Assembly (NCBI GenBank): GCA_913058135.1
Contig: CAJXPR010000033.1
Coordinates: 1 to 32,303, forward strand
DNA: 32,303 bases
Source: an uncultured Gammaproteobacteria bacterium
GTDB taxonomy: Bacteria > Pseudomonadota > Gammaproteobacteria > Pseudomonadales > Pseudohongiellaceae
Direction: 5' to 3'
Part shown: positions 22,072-30,142 of the stretch, piece after piece
How positions within the stretch are numbered: position 1 is the stretch's first letter
How the letters are laid out: every line of letters starts with the position of its first letter
Program-made: the position numbers and the translations under genes
The notes under the pieces: model-generated
The model's input: only the letters and a program-made list of their open reading frames with translations
Told to the model about the DNA's origin: nothing
Database searches by the model: none

Positions 22072-22635
22072 ATGATATGGTCGCGACCTGAAGCACAGGT
22101 GCTGTTCGTGTGTACTGCAAATATTTGCCGCTCCCCGCTGGCGGAAGCGCTGCTGCGTCATCGTCTCGGCGATCTGGGCCTGGAGAAACGCGTTCGCGTG
22201 CGCTCGGCAGGCACCCAGGCCGCACGGCGCGGTTGCCGGCCGGATCCCAGAGTCCAGCAACTGGCGGCCGGGTTCGGGATTTCGCTAGCGGGCATCCGCG
22301 CCCGGGCGCTGACACCAGCGCTGCTGCACAACAGCGACTTTGTGGTGGTGATGGCACGGGAGCATCTGGACCACATTAATCGCGTGTTTGCGCGCGATGC
22401 CTGGTCTCGGGAGGGAACGACTGACGGAGATGTATCAGAAAAAGTGCAATTGCTGGGGAGTTTTCTTCCACGTCGGCACGGCAGCGCAGTCGATATTCCG
22501 GACCCCTATTACGGCGATCAGCAGGGTTTTTACACCGTCCACCAAATGATTGATTCTGCGCTAAGCGGTTTCCTGCACCAACTGGATGCATTTCTGGAAA
22601 ATAGTGAAACGAAAATGAGAGGTCTGGCACCTTAA
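22072..22635 (+). CDS. Low-molecular-weight protein-tyrosine phosphatase
   Basis: A 187-residue LMW-PTP (Wzb/Etp-like). The active-site loop is VCTANICRSP with nucleophile Cys14 and Arg20 in the C-x5-R pattern, and the general acid Asp is in IPDPYYG near residue 143. An RSAGT segment after the first helix is also typical. It would dephosphorylate the Gly-Tyr tail of the tyrosine autokinase at 16811. It is divergent from the exopolysaccharide operon and first of a plus-strand set, 22 bases before the acyltransferase. No strong ribosome site is seen before ATG 22072. It has about 30 extra residues compared with Wzb, chiefly in the segment after EHLDHINRVF. Confidence 0.92.
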   Translation: MIWSRPEAQVLFVCTANICRSPLAEALLRHRLGDLGLEKRVRVRSAGTQAARRGCRPDPRVQQLAAGFGISLAGIRARALTPALLHNSDFVVVMAREHLDHINRVFARDAWSREGTTDGDVSEKVQLLGSFLPRRHGSAVDIPDPYYGDQQGFYTVHQMIDSALSGFLHQLDAFLENSETKMRGLAP

Positions 22636-22657
22636 ACTCCCGCACAGGATGGTAATG

Positions 22658-23443
22658 ATGTCCAAACCGAACCCTGCACCTGCCGGGCTTTCGCGCCTGG
22701 AAGAGTTCAATCACTACTTTGAACTGGCCCCCGCTGTTAGCCAGGCGCAGCGCAATATGGTCTACCACATACGCTATCGCGTGTACTGCGAAGAATTCGG
22801 TTACGAGTCACCGGAATCATCCAGCAATGGCGAAGAAATTGACGAATTTGACGATCAGTCCGCGCATTGCCTGGTCACCCACCGGCAGTCCGGCGTGCCG
22901 GTAGGCTGCGTGCGTGTGGTCATGCTCGAAGGCGACGACAGGCTGCCCATGGAGATTCATGCCGGTGACAGCCTGCATCAGGCTTACATGGACGAATTTG
23001 CCACACAGCGCAATGTCATCTGCGAAATCTCCCGACTCGCTGTGGACAGCGCATTTCGCCGTCGCAACCGTGAGCAGTCCACCCGGTTCGGCAATATCGA
23101 TGCCGTTGGGGCAGCAGGGCCGGAGCTGCGCTCCCTGCCCCTGGTGGCACTGTCTCTGATGGTAGGCGCTGGAGCGCTGGCAGATGTGGTGGGCAGAAAG
23201 CACTGCTTTGCGATCATGGAGCCTTTTCTGCCGGTCATGATGCGACGCGCCGGCATTCATTTCCGGCGCGTCGGCGAAGACTTTGAGTTCCGCGGGGTAC
23301 GTGCGCCCTACTACGGAGACATGAGTGAGCTGTTCAACAATGCGCCTGAAGAGCTGCGCCAGTATTTTAATCTGATGCGCTCAGAGTTTGCGGCGACGCT
23401 ACAGGCCAGGCCCCTGTTTGAAAAGCTGCCTCATGAGACCTGA
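22658..23443 (+). CDS. PEP-CTERM/exosortase-associated LuxI-like acyltransferase
   Basis: A 261-residue acyltransferase of the TIGR03694 group, related to acyl-homoserine-lactone synthases and N-acyl amino acid synthases. YHIRYRVYCEEFGYE near residue 33-47 is the LuxI-like N-terminal core (R-x-x-V-Y-x-x-E), and PVGCVRVV is the central strand. VICEISRLAVDSAFRRRNRE is the third conserved part. Enzymes of this type join a fatty acyl group to an amino acid; members linked to PEP-CTERM loci have been shown to make long-chain N-acyl amino acids, tyrosine among them. The start at 22658 has AGGAT seven bases upstream; ATG 22649 and 22655 are in-frame alternatives. The flavoenzyme follows after 86 bases. 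Confidence 0.87.
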   Translation: MSKPNPAPAGLSRLEEFNHYFELAPAVSQAQRNMVYHIRYRVYCEEFGYESPESSSNGEEIDEFDDQSAHCLVTHRQSGVPVGCVRVVMLEGDDRLPMEIHAGDSLHQAYMDEFATQRNVICEISRLAVDSAFRRRNREQSTRFGNIDAVGAAGPELRSLPLVALSLMVGAGALADVVGRKHCFAIMEPFLPVMMRRAGIHFRRVGEDFEFRGVRAPYYGDMSELFNNAPEELRQYFNLMRSEFAATLQARPLFEKLPHET

Positions 23444-23529
23444 CCAATCAAGCTGAGAGAGAGAACTGACAACGCAGTCGGACCTGGCGGGACCAGGCAT
23501 ACAAAAAACAAGGACAAGGAGTAGTTGGC

Positions 23530-25134
23530 ATGTCAATAAGCGCCAGGAATGCGCTTGATGCATTCGTCGCCCTGCTGGGCAAGGACAACGTGGTTACCGG
23601 CGACGCCGATTTACAGCAATATCGGCGTGCCACGTTTCACTGCGATATCGATGTACCCGCGGTGGTGCGCCCCGCCAACATTGCCGATGTGCAGGCATGC
23701 CTGCGCATCGCCAACGAGTTCAGAGTGCCTGTTTACCCGATCAGCACCGGCCTGAATATCGGCTACGGATCGACGGTACCGCCTTCTGCCGGCTGCATTA
23801 TCATGGAGCTGAAACGCCTCGACCGTATCATCGAATACAATGCTGAGCTGGGGTATGTGCGAGTTGAGCCCGGGGTAACCCAGCAGCAGCTTTACGATTA
23901 TCTGCGCGAGCACAATGCGCCCTACTGGCTAGATGTGACCGGATCCACGCCACGCCACAGCATGATCGGCAATATCGCCGAACGGGGGTTTGGCCATACG
24001 CCCTATGCCGATCATTTTGCCAACATCGGCGGCTTCCAGGTAGTGCTGCCCAACGGCGACCTGCTCACCACCGGCTTTGGCCAGTTCGACAACGCTGTCG
24101 CCACGGGTGCCTATCGCTGGGGCGTGGGGCCGCATTATGACGGGCTGTTCACGCAATCAAACCTCGGCGTGATTGTTGAGGCCACCATCTGGCTTATGCC
24201 CGAGCCGGAATACATGCAGTTCTTCTCCTGCCGTATCGCGCACGAAGCAGATCTGCCCGCACTGATCGAACTGCTACGCCCGTTGCGGCTGGACGGCACC
24301 ATCCGCAGCGCCATGCACATCGGCAATGATTACAAGATTGTTTCTGCCACCCAGGGCTATCCCTGGACACAGGCAAAAGGCGCAACGCCGCTGCCGCAGG
24401 ATGTCATGCAGGCCAAGGTCAGGGAATGGGACTGCGGTTCCTGGAACGTATCGGGCGCGCTCTACGGCACGCGCGCCACCGTGGCGGATGCCCGCAAACG
24501 CATCAGGCGCCAGCTGCGTGGTCAGGTGCAACGGCTGCGCTTCGTCGATCAGCGCCTGCTGACACTGGCAGAGCGTTTTGCCAAACCCTATCAGCGGCTG
24601 ACCGGGGTCAGATTGGCCGAAGTTCTCAAGGTGCTGAAGCCGGTGTTCGGCATGACCCGTGGCGTGCCCTCGGCCGCGATGATGGCCAGCAATTACTGGC
24701 GCAAGAAAGACTTTCCCGAAGCATCGGCCGACCTCAGCCCCGAGCAGGATAACTGCGGCGTTATGTGGCTGGCGCCGGTGGCCCCCACCCGCGGCGTCCA
24801 CGCCGCCGCCATCTGGGATATCGTCAAGACCACCATGCTTGCCCATGGTTTTGAGCCATCGGTATCGATCACTCTGATCAGCGAGCGAAGCCTGGACTGC
24901 GTGGTGAATCTGGCCTACGACCGTGACATCCCCGGTGAGGACGGCCGGGCCATGGACTGCCACGATGACATGCTGGCGCAGTTTTGTGCCGCCGGCTACT
25001 ACCCGTATCGATTGGGTATCCAGGCAATGAGGAAGATGCCCCCGAAGACGGCTTCGTATGACAGGTTTTTTGCGGACATCAAATCCGCTGTTGACCCCAA
25101 TGGCATACTCGCACCGGGGCGCTACCTGCCCTGA
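23530..25134 (+). CDS. VAO/4-cresol dehydrogenase-type FAD oxidoreductase
   Basis: A 534-residue flavoenzyme of the vanillyl-alcohol oxidase/PCMH family. FAD-binding features are VYPISTGLNIGYGSTVPPSAG (about 70-90), YVRVEPGVTQQQLYDYL, and the VTGSTPRHSMIGNIAERGFGHTPYADHF block (about 138-165) that closely follows 4-cresol dehydrogenase (GS-x-x-x-S-x-x-GN-x-x-x-RG-x-G-x-TPYADHF). The C-terminal substrate domain ends with the family's NPNGILAPGRY-like VDPNGILAPGRY. Members oxidise para-alkyl or para-alkoxy phenols via a quinone methide. AAGGAG lies eight bases before ATG 23530. Its place next to an N-acyl amino acid synthase suggests a tyrosine-derived phenol as substrate (inference). No cytochrome partner is in the window. 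Confidence 0.87.
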   Translation: MSISARNALDAFVALLGKDNVVTGDADLQQYRRATFHCDIDVPAVVRPANIADVQACLRIANEFRVPVYPISTGLNIGYGSTVPPSAGCIIMELKRLDRIIEYNAELGYVRVEPGVTQQQLYDYLREHNAPYWLDVTGSTPRHSMIGNIAERGFGHTPYADHFANIGGFQVVLPNGDLLTTGFGQFDNAVATGAYRWGVGPHYDGLFTQSNLGVIVEATIWLMPEPEYMQFFSCRIAHEADLPALIELLRPLRLDGTIRSAMHIGNDYKIVSATQGYPWTQAKGATPLPQDVMQAKVREWDCGSWNVSGALYGTRATVADARKRIRRQLRGQVQRLRFVDQRLLTLAERFAKPYQRLTGVRLAEVLKVLKPVFGMTRGVPSAAMMASNYWRKKDFPEASADLSPEQDNCGVMWLAPVAPTRGVHAAAIWDIVKTTMLAHGFEPSVSITLISERSLDCVVNLAYDRDIPGEDGRAMDCHDDMLAQFCAAGYYPYRLGIQAMRKMPPKTASYDRFFADIKSAVDPNGILAPGRYLP

Positions 25135-25165
25135 CGCACGATCGCAGTTGCGGCGCGCACGGACT

Positions 25166-25198
25166 GTCGAAAAATCTTACACATTTCACTTTTTGGAC
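25166..25198. promoter_or_regulatory. Candidate PrsR upstream site
   Basis: GTCGAAAAA (25166-25174) and TTTTTGGAC (25190-25198) form a 9-bp inverted repeat with one mismatch, about 60-90 bases upstream of the sigma-54 element. That is a normal place for an enhancer. No copy was found before the phosphatase promoter, so this is weak. Confidence 0.3.
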
Positions 25199-25256
25199 GC
25201 ATGGAGATTTAGGGGATATTTCATACATCGCTGATATAAAAGGATTATTCATAAGC

Positions 25257-25272
25257 TGGCACACTTGCTGCA
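25257..25272 (+). promoter_or_regulatory. Sigma-54 promoter of the PEP-CTERM gene
   Basis: TGGCACACTTGCTGCA has a perfect TGGCAC at -24, GG and GC exactly ten bases apart and CTGCA at -12. Transcription would start near 25283, about 44-59 bases before the translation starts. This fits control by PrsK/PrsR encoded nearby. Confidence 0.82.
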
Positions 25273-25314
25273 CTATCCCGCACAGAGAGACCAAGAAACG
25301 CAACGTGCTACCAA

Positions 25315-25344
25315 GGAGTTAGGAATATGGGAGTTAGGAATATG
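25315..25344 (+). repeat. 15-bp tandem duplication of ribosome site and start codon
   Basis: GGAGTTAGGAATATG occurs twice head to tail (25315-25329 and 25330-25344). Each copy has a GGAG ribosome site and an ATG in the same frame, so the gene has two equivalent starts five codons apart. Confidence 0.93.
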
Positions 25345-26214
25345 AAAACTATCAGTAACACGAAGAAAATGGTCGCCGGGCTGGTTCTGGCCATGGGCGG
25401 CCTGTCCGCAGGCACCGCGTCTGCTTCCATGATCGAATCATGGGACTGGATTTCAGACGGTGGCTTCCAGATTGGCGGCGCTACCTGTGACAACGGCGCA
25501 GAGGCTGCCTGCAGTCTGCAGTATGACAACACATCTGTTGAAACGCCAAGCGGCATTGCCGGGACGGCCAGCATGATGACCTGGGGCACCGGTTCCGGCG
25601 GTGGCGCACAGAGCGGCCTGCAGGGCGTCTTCGGTGGCTCAATGGCGCCCGATAACGGTCCGTTTGACGCCCAGGCGCTTGACTCCGGGTCGGTACCGAT
25701 TCCCATGTTCGAGCAGATTATGACCAATGGCGGCTGGACCAACACCGGTGCTGCGGTTCACTACAACAACGTCATCACCGAGCTTGGTGGTCACATGACC
25801 AGTGCCGTACTGACTACCAGTTTCCAGCTGCTGTCACCGAACGTGGGTCCGTTGAATGTGGCCAACCTGAACATTGATTTTAACGAAACTCTTAATTCGG
25901 GTTCATGTACATCAGGCAATCCACACGGAACCGTGTGTGATGATGTGTTTACCCTGACAGGCAACCTGGCCCCGGTTTCATTCGAGGTTGATGGCCGGCT
26001 GTACACCGCATCATTCCGACTGGCTGATGGACCGGGCGCTATTGTGCAAGGTGACACCATCTATACGGCCGAGATGAATCCCGGTACTGCAGTGATGTAC
26101 GTGCAGGGCCGTATTGATACCATCCCGCTGCCCGGCGTCCTGGCGCTGATGGGTATGGGCCTGGTGATGATCGGCTGGCAGGTACGAGGCCGCGGTCGTC
26201 GCAAGCTGGTCTGA
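25342..26214 (+). CDS. PEP-CTERM sorting-domain protein, THxN-like
   Basis: A 290-residue exported protein (295 if ATG 25327 is used). Signal peptide: MKTISNTKKMVAGLVLAMGG followed by LSAGTASA. The C-terminus has the three-part sorting signal: a short motif DTIPLPG, a membrane segment VLALMGMGLVMIGW and a basic tail RGRGRRKLV. The motif reads P-L-P rather than V-P-E-P. The body includes TWGTGSGGGAQSGL and VHYNNVIT, resembling the W-G and T-H-x-N parts of THxN-type PEP-CTERM proteins. Exosortase would remove the tail and the protein would reach the cell surface or matrix. A sigma-54 promoter precedes it and a terminator follows, so it is a single-gene unit. Confidence 0.87.
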   Translation: MKTISNTKKMVAGLVLAMGGLSAGTASASMIESWDWISDGGFQIGGATCDNGAEAACSLQYDNTSVETPSGIAGTASMMTWGTGSGGGAQSGLQGVFGGSMAPDNGPFDAQALDSGSVPIPMFEQIMTNGGWTNTGAAVHYNNVITELGGHMTSAVLTTSFQLLSPNVGPLNVANLNIDFNETLNSGSCTSGNPHGTVCDDVFTLTGNLAPVSFEVDGRLYTASFRLADGPGAIVQGDTIYTAEMNPGTAVMYVQGRIDTIPLPGVLALMGMGLVMIGWQVRGRGRRKLV

Positions 26215-26236
26215 CCAGCACATCTGTACTATCCTT

Positions 26237-26269
26237 AAAGCCGGGCTCGCAAGTGTCCGGCTTTTTTTT
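26237..26269 (+). terminator. Rho-independent terminator after PEP-CTERM gene
   Basis: The stem AAAGCCGG (26237-26244) pairs with CCGGCTTT (26257-26264) and a run of eight T follows (26262-26269). It ends the PEP-CTERM transcript 23 bases after the stop and separates it from prsT. Confidence 0.88.
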
Positions 26270-26308
26270 GTGCCCCGGCGGGCACTGATTTATTCAGGGA
26301 GGTTGACG

Positions 26309-28663
26309 ATGGCAAAGGACTTTGCTTTTCTCGTAGCAACAACAAAAAAAACAATCGCCACACCGGTTTTCCGCTGCGCTGGCTATCTTGCCCTGACAGC
26401 AGCACTGACCGCTTGCTCACCGGCAGCGGATGAGGATCTGCTGGGACGCGCACGAACGGCCCTGGACGAAGGCAACATCAGGGCCGCGGAGATTGATGTC
26501 CGAACCGCCTTGCAGGAAAGCCCGGACAACGCCGAAGGTCGGCGCCTGCTGGGCGAGATCAGTCTGTACCAGCAAAACCCGGCGGCCGCCGCGGAACAGT
26601 TTGAACGTGCCCTGCAGGCGGTCGACGGTGACGCCGACAACCATGCAGAGCTGCATGTATTGTATGCGCGGGCGTTGCTGGCAGCTCGCCGCAGCGAGCA
26701 ACTGCTGGCGCAGCACGAACAGGGTGATTTCTCCAGTGTTGCCAACCATCCGCGCTATCTTGCCATTCTTGCCACGGCTCAGGCCGAGGCAGGGCAGTTG
26801 CAGAACGGTCGCGACTCGCTGACAGCGGCGCTGACGGCTGCACCGGATGATCCTCTGGTCGTCACCACCGATGCGCTTTTCCAGCTGCTGTATTCGCAAA
26901 ACCTGGAAGCGGCGCAAACCATTCTGCAAGACACCGTGGTGGCGCATCCCGACTATGCAGACGCCTGGAGTCTGCTCGGCGGCATTCAGCGGATGACCAG
27001 AGCATTCAGCGAGGCAGAAGCCAGCTACGCCAAAGCAGTGGAACTTAACCCGCGACGCTTCACCGACCGCCTTAACCTTATTTCTGTACAGCTCGACCAG
27101 GGCGATACGGAAGCGGCCAACGACAAATTGCAGGCGATGTTGGCCAGTGATCCTGATCACCCCGGCGTGAACTATCTGTACGGCCGGATGCTGGTGGAAG
27201 GTGGCGAGAACGTGGAGGCGCTGACCGCTCTGGCCAACGTGCTGAGTGTGCTGCCCGATCATCCTGGCAGCCTGTACCTGTCCGCTGTCGCCAACATCGC
27301 TGAAGGCAATCTGGCCACCGCGCGCAGTCAGCTGGATCGACTGCTTGCCGCTCAGCGTGACAACGTGCAGGGGCATTTGCTGATGGCCAATCTGCACCTG
27401 CTCACGGAAGACCCCCAGGGGGCAGAAGAAGTGGCGCGCAGCATTCTGCAGGACGACAACACCAACTATGCCGCCATGAGTCTGCTGGCGACAGCGCTCA
27501 ATGCCCAGGGTCGAAGCAGCGATGAGGAAACCATCGAGCTTTATCAGCGCATGGCGCAGGCTCGCCCGGACGCCGCAGAACCTCGGTGGGCTCTGGGGTC
27601 TGCGCTGATGCAGGCTGGTGACGCTGACGCCGGTGCCGAGCAGTTCCAGCTGGCCCGCGAGCTGTCACCGGAACCCACCGTGGCGCAGGAGCGAATGATC
27701 CAGACGCGGCTCGCCAATGGCGACGTTGCCGGTGCACGAGCAGATGCTGAAGCGTATGCGCAGCAGCAACCGCAAAGTCATCGCCCGCACCTCTTCCTGG
27801 CCCGGATCGCCATGAAGCAGAATGATCTGGATGAGGCACGCACGCAGTTTGGTGAAGCCGAGGAACGCCTGCATGAGGCCCTTGCTGAAGAACCGGATAA
27901 CCTGGAACTGCAAGTGTTGATGATCGACGCCTTGATGGGACAGGGCAAACTCGAGGAAGCGGACGTCCTGCTTACTGCCCTGCCGCCAGACCTCGTCAAT
28001 GACCCGGGTGCACTGCTGGCCAGGGGACGCATAGCACTTGCCGAAGACCGGCCGGCAGAGGCGGAACCACTGTTGCGCCGGGCGCTGACAGAGAGCCCGA
28101 ACTCCATGACCCTGTTATGGTTGAGCGGCGCGATCGGTGCGCAGGGTCGTGTTGATCAGGCAATCAATCTGCTGACCGAATGGCTTGCCGACAATCCGGC
28201 CGACGTGCTGGTACGCAATGAACTGGCGTCCATCTATGTGCGCCTGGGCCGCGAAGAAGAGGCCCGGGAGGAGTACCAGCGGGTGGTCGAAAGAGGACCG
28301 GATAATGTGTTCGTGCTGAACAACCTGGCCTGGCTGCTGCGCGAAGATGATCCGCAACAGGCACTGGAGCACATCAAAAGAGCCAGAGAGCTTTCTCCGC
28401 GCAATCCGCGGATTATTGACACGCAGGCGATGATCCAGCTTGAAATCGGCGAGATACAGGAAGCCTTGTCACTGAACCAGGCAGCCCTGGATCTGGCGCC
28501 GGAGGCGCCCGACCTGCTGTACAACCGGGCGCTGATTCTGCATGCCAATGGTGAAAGTGACGAAGCCTACGACATTCTGCAGACACTGGCCGGCGCGGAA
28601 AATGCTGCCTACCCGCAGAAGGAACAGGCCCGGGCGCTTCTCGCCGAGTGGCAGCAGCGCTGA
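26309..28663 (+). CDS. prsT: XrtA/PEP-CTERM TPR lipoprotein PrsT
   Basis: A 784-residue protein made almost wholly of tetratricopeptide repeats. The lipobox LTAC (Cys36) follows a hydrophobic stretch, so it is a lipoprotein facing the periplasm. TPR-type units recur from about 45 to 780, for example YADAWSLLGGIQRMTRAFSEAEASYAKAVELNP (in part: AWSLLGGIQRMTRAFSEAE) and NVFVLNNLAWLLREDDPQQALEHIKRA (in part: VLNNLAWLLREDDPQQALEH). It is a constant companion of PrsK and PrsR in exosortase A genomes and is thought to scaffold surface assembly. The ATG at 26309 has AGGGAGG six bases upstream; a longer frame to 26270 starts in the terminator. It converges with prsR. Confidence 0.92.
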   Translation: MAKDFAFLVATTKKTIATPVFRCAGYLALTAALTACSPAADEDLLGRARTALDEGNIRAAEIDVRTALQESPDNAEGRRLLGEISLYQQNPAAAAEQFERALQAVDGDADNHAELHVLYARALLAARRSEQLLAQHEQGDFSSVANHPRYLAILATAQAEAGQLQNGRDSLTAALTAAPDDPLVVTTDALFQLLYSQNLEAAQTILQDTVVAHPDYADAWSLLGGIQRMTRAFSEAEASYAKAVELNPRRFTDRLNLISVQLDQGDTEAANDKLQAMLASDPDHPGVNYLYGRMLVEGGENVEALTALANVLSVLPDHPGSLYLSAVANIAEGNLATARSQLDRLLAAQRDNVQGHLLMANLHLLTEDPQGAEEVARSILQDDNTNYAAMSLLATALNAQGRSSDEETIELYQRMAQARPDAAEPRWALGSALMQAGDADAGAEQFQLARELSPEPTVAQERMIQTRLANGDVAGARADAEAYAQQQPQSHRPHLFLARIAMKQNDLDEARTQFGEAEERLHEALAEEPDNLELQVLMIDALMGQGKLEEADVLLTALPPDLVNDPGALLARGRIALAEDRPAEAEPLLRRALTESPNSMTLLWLSGAIGAQGRVDQAINLLTEWLADNPADVLVRNELASIYVRLGREEEAREEYQRVVERGPDNVFVLNNLAWLLREDDPQQALEHIKRARELSPRNPRIIDTQAMIQLEIGEIQEALSLNQAALDLAPEAPDLLYNRALILHANGESDEAYDILQTLAGAENAAYPQKEQARALLAEWQQR

Positions 28664-28671
28664 CTCGGCAA

Positions 28672-28694
28672 GGGCCGTCAGTTACTGGCGGCCC
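28672..28694. terminator. Possible hairpin between prsT and prsR
   Basis: GGGCCG-T-CAGT-T-ACTG-G-CGGCCC is a near-perfect 23-base palindrome between the two convergent genes. It includes the prsR stop codon (28682-28684). There is no T-run, so it may be only a weak bidirectional terminator. Confidence 0.4.
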
Positions 28695-30142
28695 ACGCTG
28701 CTGACGACATTGTCAGTTCCGCCGGCAATCTTGGTTGTCACAGCTTTCTCAGCTCTGCCAGCCTTTTTGTCGAGCTGATATTTCTCCAGCATGCTGTACA
28801 GCGTCGGTCGGGCCACACCAAGCAGACTGGCCGCCTCGGAGATGTTGTCCTCCGTGTAACTCATGGCACGGACAATCGCCTGCTTTTCGGCGGTCTCGCG
28901 CACCCTTCGCAGGTTCAGTGGCATATCGCCAAGCTCGTCTTCTGCCAGGCTCAGATCCATGTCCTGCGCCGTCACCTGGCTGCCTTCCGCCATGATCACG
29001 CCGCGCTTGACCCGGCTTTCCAGCTCCCGCACGTTACCGGGCCAGGTGTATTTCTCAATGGCCGCAATAGCCGCGTCGTCGAAGCCCTTGACGTTGCTGG
29101 ACAGCTCGGCTGCGAAACGCGACAGGAATGCCTTGGCCAGTACTGCGGCATCGCCGTCACGATCTTTCAGGGCCGGGATTTCAATGGTCATCTCGCTGAC
29201 CCGGTAATACAGATCCTCGCGAAAACGGCCAGCCTGGATCTGCTCTTCCAGGTTCTGATGCGTGGCGCAGACAATGCGTACATCCACCGGGATTTCGCGT
29301 CGCCCACCAATACGTTCCACCACGCGCTCCTGCATGAACCGCAATAACTTGGCCTGCAGATCCAGTGGCAGATCGCCTATCTCATCCAGAAACAGCGTGC
29401 CGCCGTCGGCGTATTCTATCCTGCCCGGCGTCTGCTGGCTGGCGCCGGTAAAGGCACCTTTTTCGTAGCCGAACAGCTCACTTTCAAGCAGGTTCTCCGG
29501 AATGGCGGCGCAGTTTATCGCAACCAGCTTTTTGCCTGCTCTGGGACTCAGGTGATGCAGGGCGCGGGCGAAGCGCTCCTTACCGGTGCCGCTGGCGCCG
29601 AGCAGCAGCGTGGTGATATCACTGGGGGCGATTTTCTCCACGGTACGACAGACCTTGAGCATTTCCGGGCTGATAGCGATGATGTCCCGCAGCGGCATGT
29701 TCTCGTCATGGTGTTGCAATTTGGAGTTTTCCAGCTCCAGTTCGTAAACATGTTGAGCGCGTTCCACCAGCAGCGCCAGCAGCGCAGGGTCGGCAGGTTT
29801 CTGATGAAAATCGTAGGCGCCATTGGCAATGGCCTTGACCGCATTGGCATGATCATTGTCCCCAGTGACAATGATCACCTTGGTCCGTGGTGTCAGGGAA
29901 AGTATTTCTTTCAGTGTCGCCATGCCTTCGCTCACACCGCCCGGGTCCGGCGGCAGACCGAGATCCAGCAGCACTACACCGGGCTCGTAACGACGCAGGG
30001 CGGTGATGGCTTCACTGCGGTCACCGGCGATGATCACCTCGTAGCCATCAAAGGCCCAGCGCAACTGGCTTTGCAGACCTTTGTCATCTTCAACAACCAG
30101 CAGGTATCTGGTTGTGTCATTGTCCTGACGATTCTGTGTCAT
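28682..30142 (-). CDS. prsR: PEP-CTERM-box response regulator PrsR (sigma-54 activator)
   Basis: A 486-residue NtrC-type regulator. The receiver domain has the acidic pocket EDD (18-20) and the phosphoacceptor Asp60 (VVLLDLGLPP), with the Lys in FHQKPAD. The AAA+ domain (about 150-380) has Walker A GASGTGKE, the sigma-54 contact loop GAFTGA, Walker B GGTLFLDEIGDL and the arginine finger region REDLYYRVSE. A Fis-type helix-turn-helix closes the protein (NISEAASLLGVARPTLYSMLEKYQL). It should activate the sigma-54 promoters at 21992 and 25257. Its start lies inside prsK, overlapping by 26 bases; AAGGA is five bases upstream. Confidence 0.95.
   Translation of the reverse strand: MTQNRQDNDTTRYLLVVEDDKGLQSQLRWAFDGYEVIIAGDRSEAITALRRYEPGVVLLDLGLPPDPGGVSEGMATLKEILSLTPRTKVIIVTGDNDHANAVKAIANGAYDFHQKPADPALLALLVERAQHVYELELENSKLQHHDENMPLRDIIAISPEMLKVCRTVEKIAPSDITTLLLGASGTGKERFARALHHLSPRAGKKLVAINCAAIPENLLESELFGYEKGAFTGASQQTPGRIEYADGGTLFLDEIGDLPLDLQAKLLRFMQERVVERIGGRREIPVDVRIVCATHQNLEEQIQAGRFREDLYYRVSEMTIEIPALKDRDGDAAVLAKAFLSRFAAELSSNVKGFDDAAIAAIEKYTWPGNVRELESRVKRGVIMAEGSQVTAQDMDLSLAEDELGDMPLNLRRVRETAEKQAIVRAMSYTEDNISEAASLLGVARPTLYSMLEKYQLDKKAGRAEKAVTTKIAGGTDNVVSSVGRQ

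Noticed and set aside
23483-23497. CCTGG-CGGGA-CCAGG hairpin and a TGG...GGC pattern before the flavoenzyme
   Set aside because: GG and GC are nine, not ten, bases apart, so it is not a sigma-54 promoter; no T-run, so not a terminator.
26417-27397. A 326-codon minus-strand frame inside prsT
   Set aside because: Shadow of the TPR gene on the other strand, Gln/His/Arg-rich and without known motifs.
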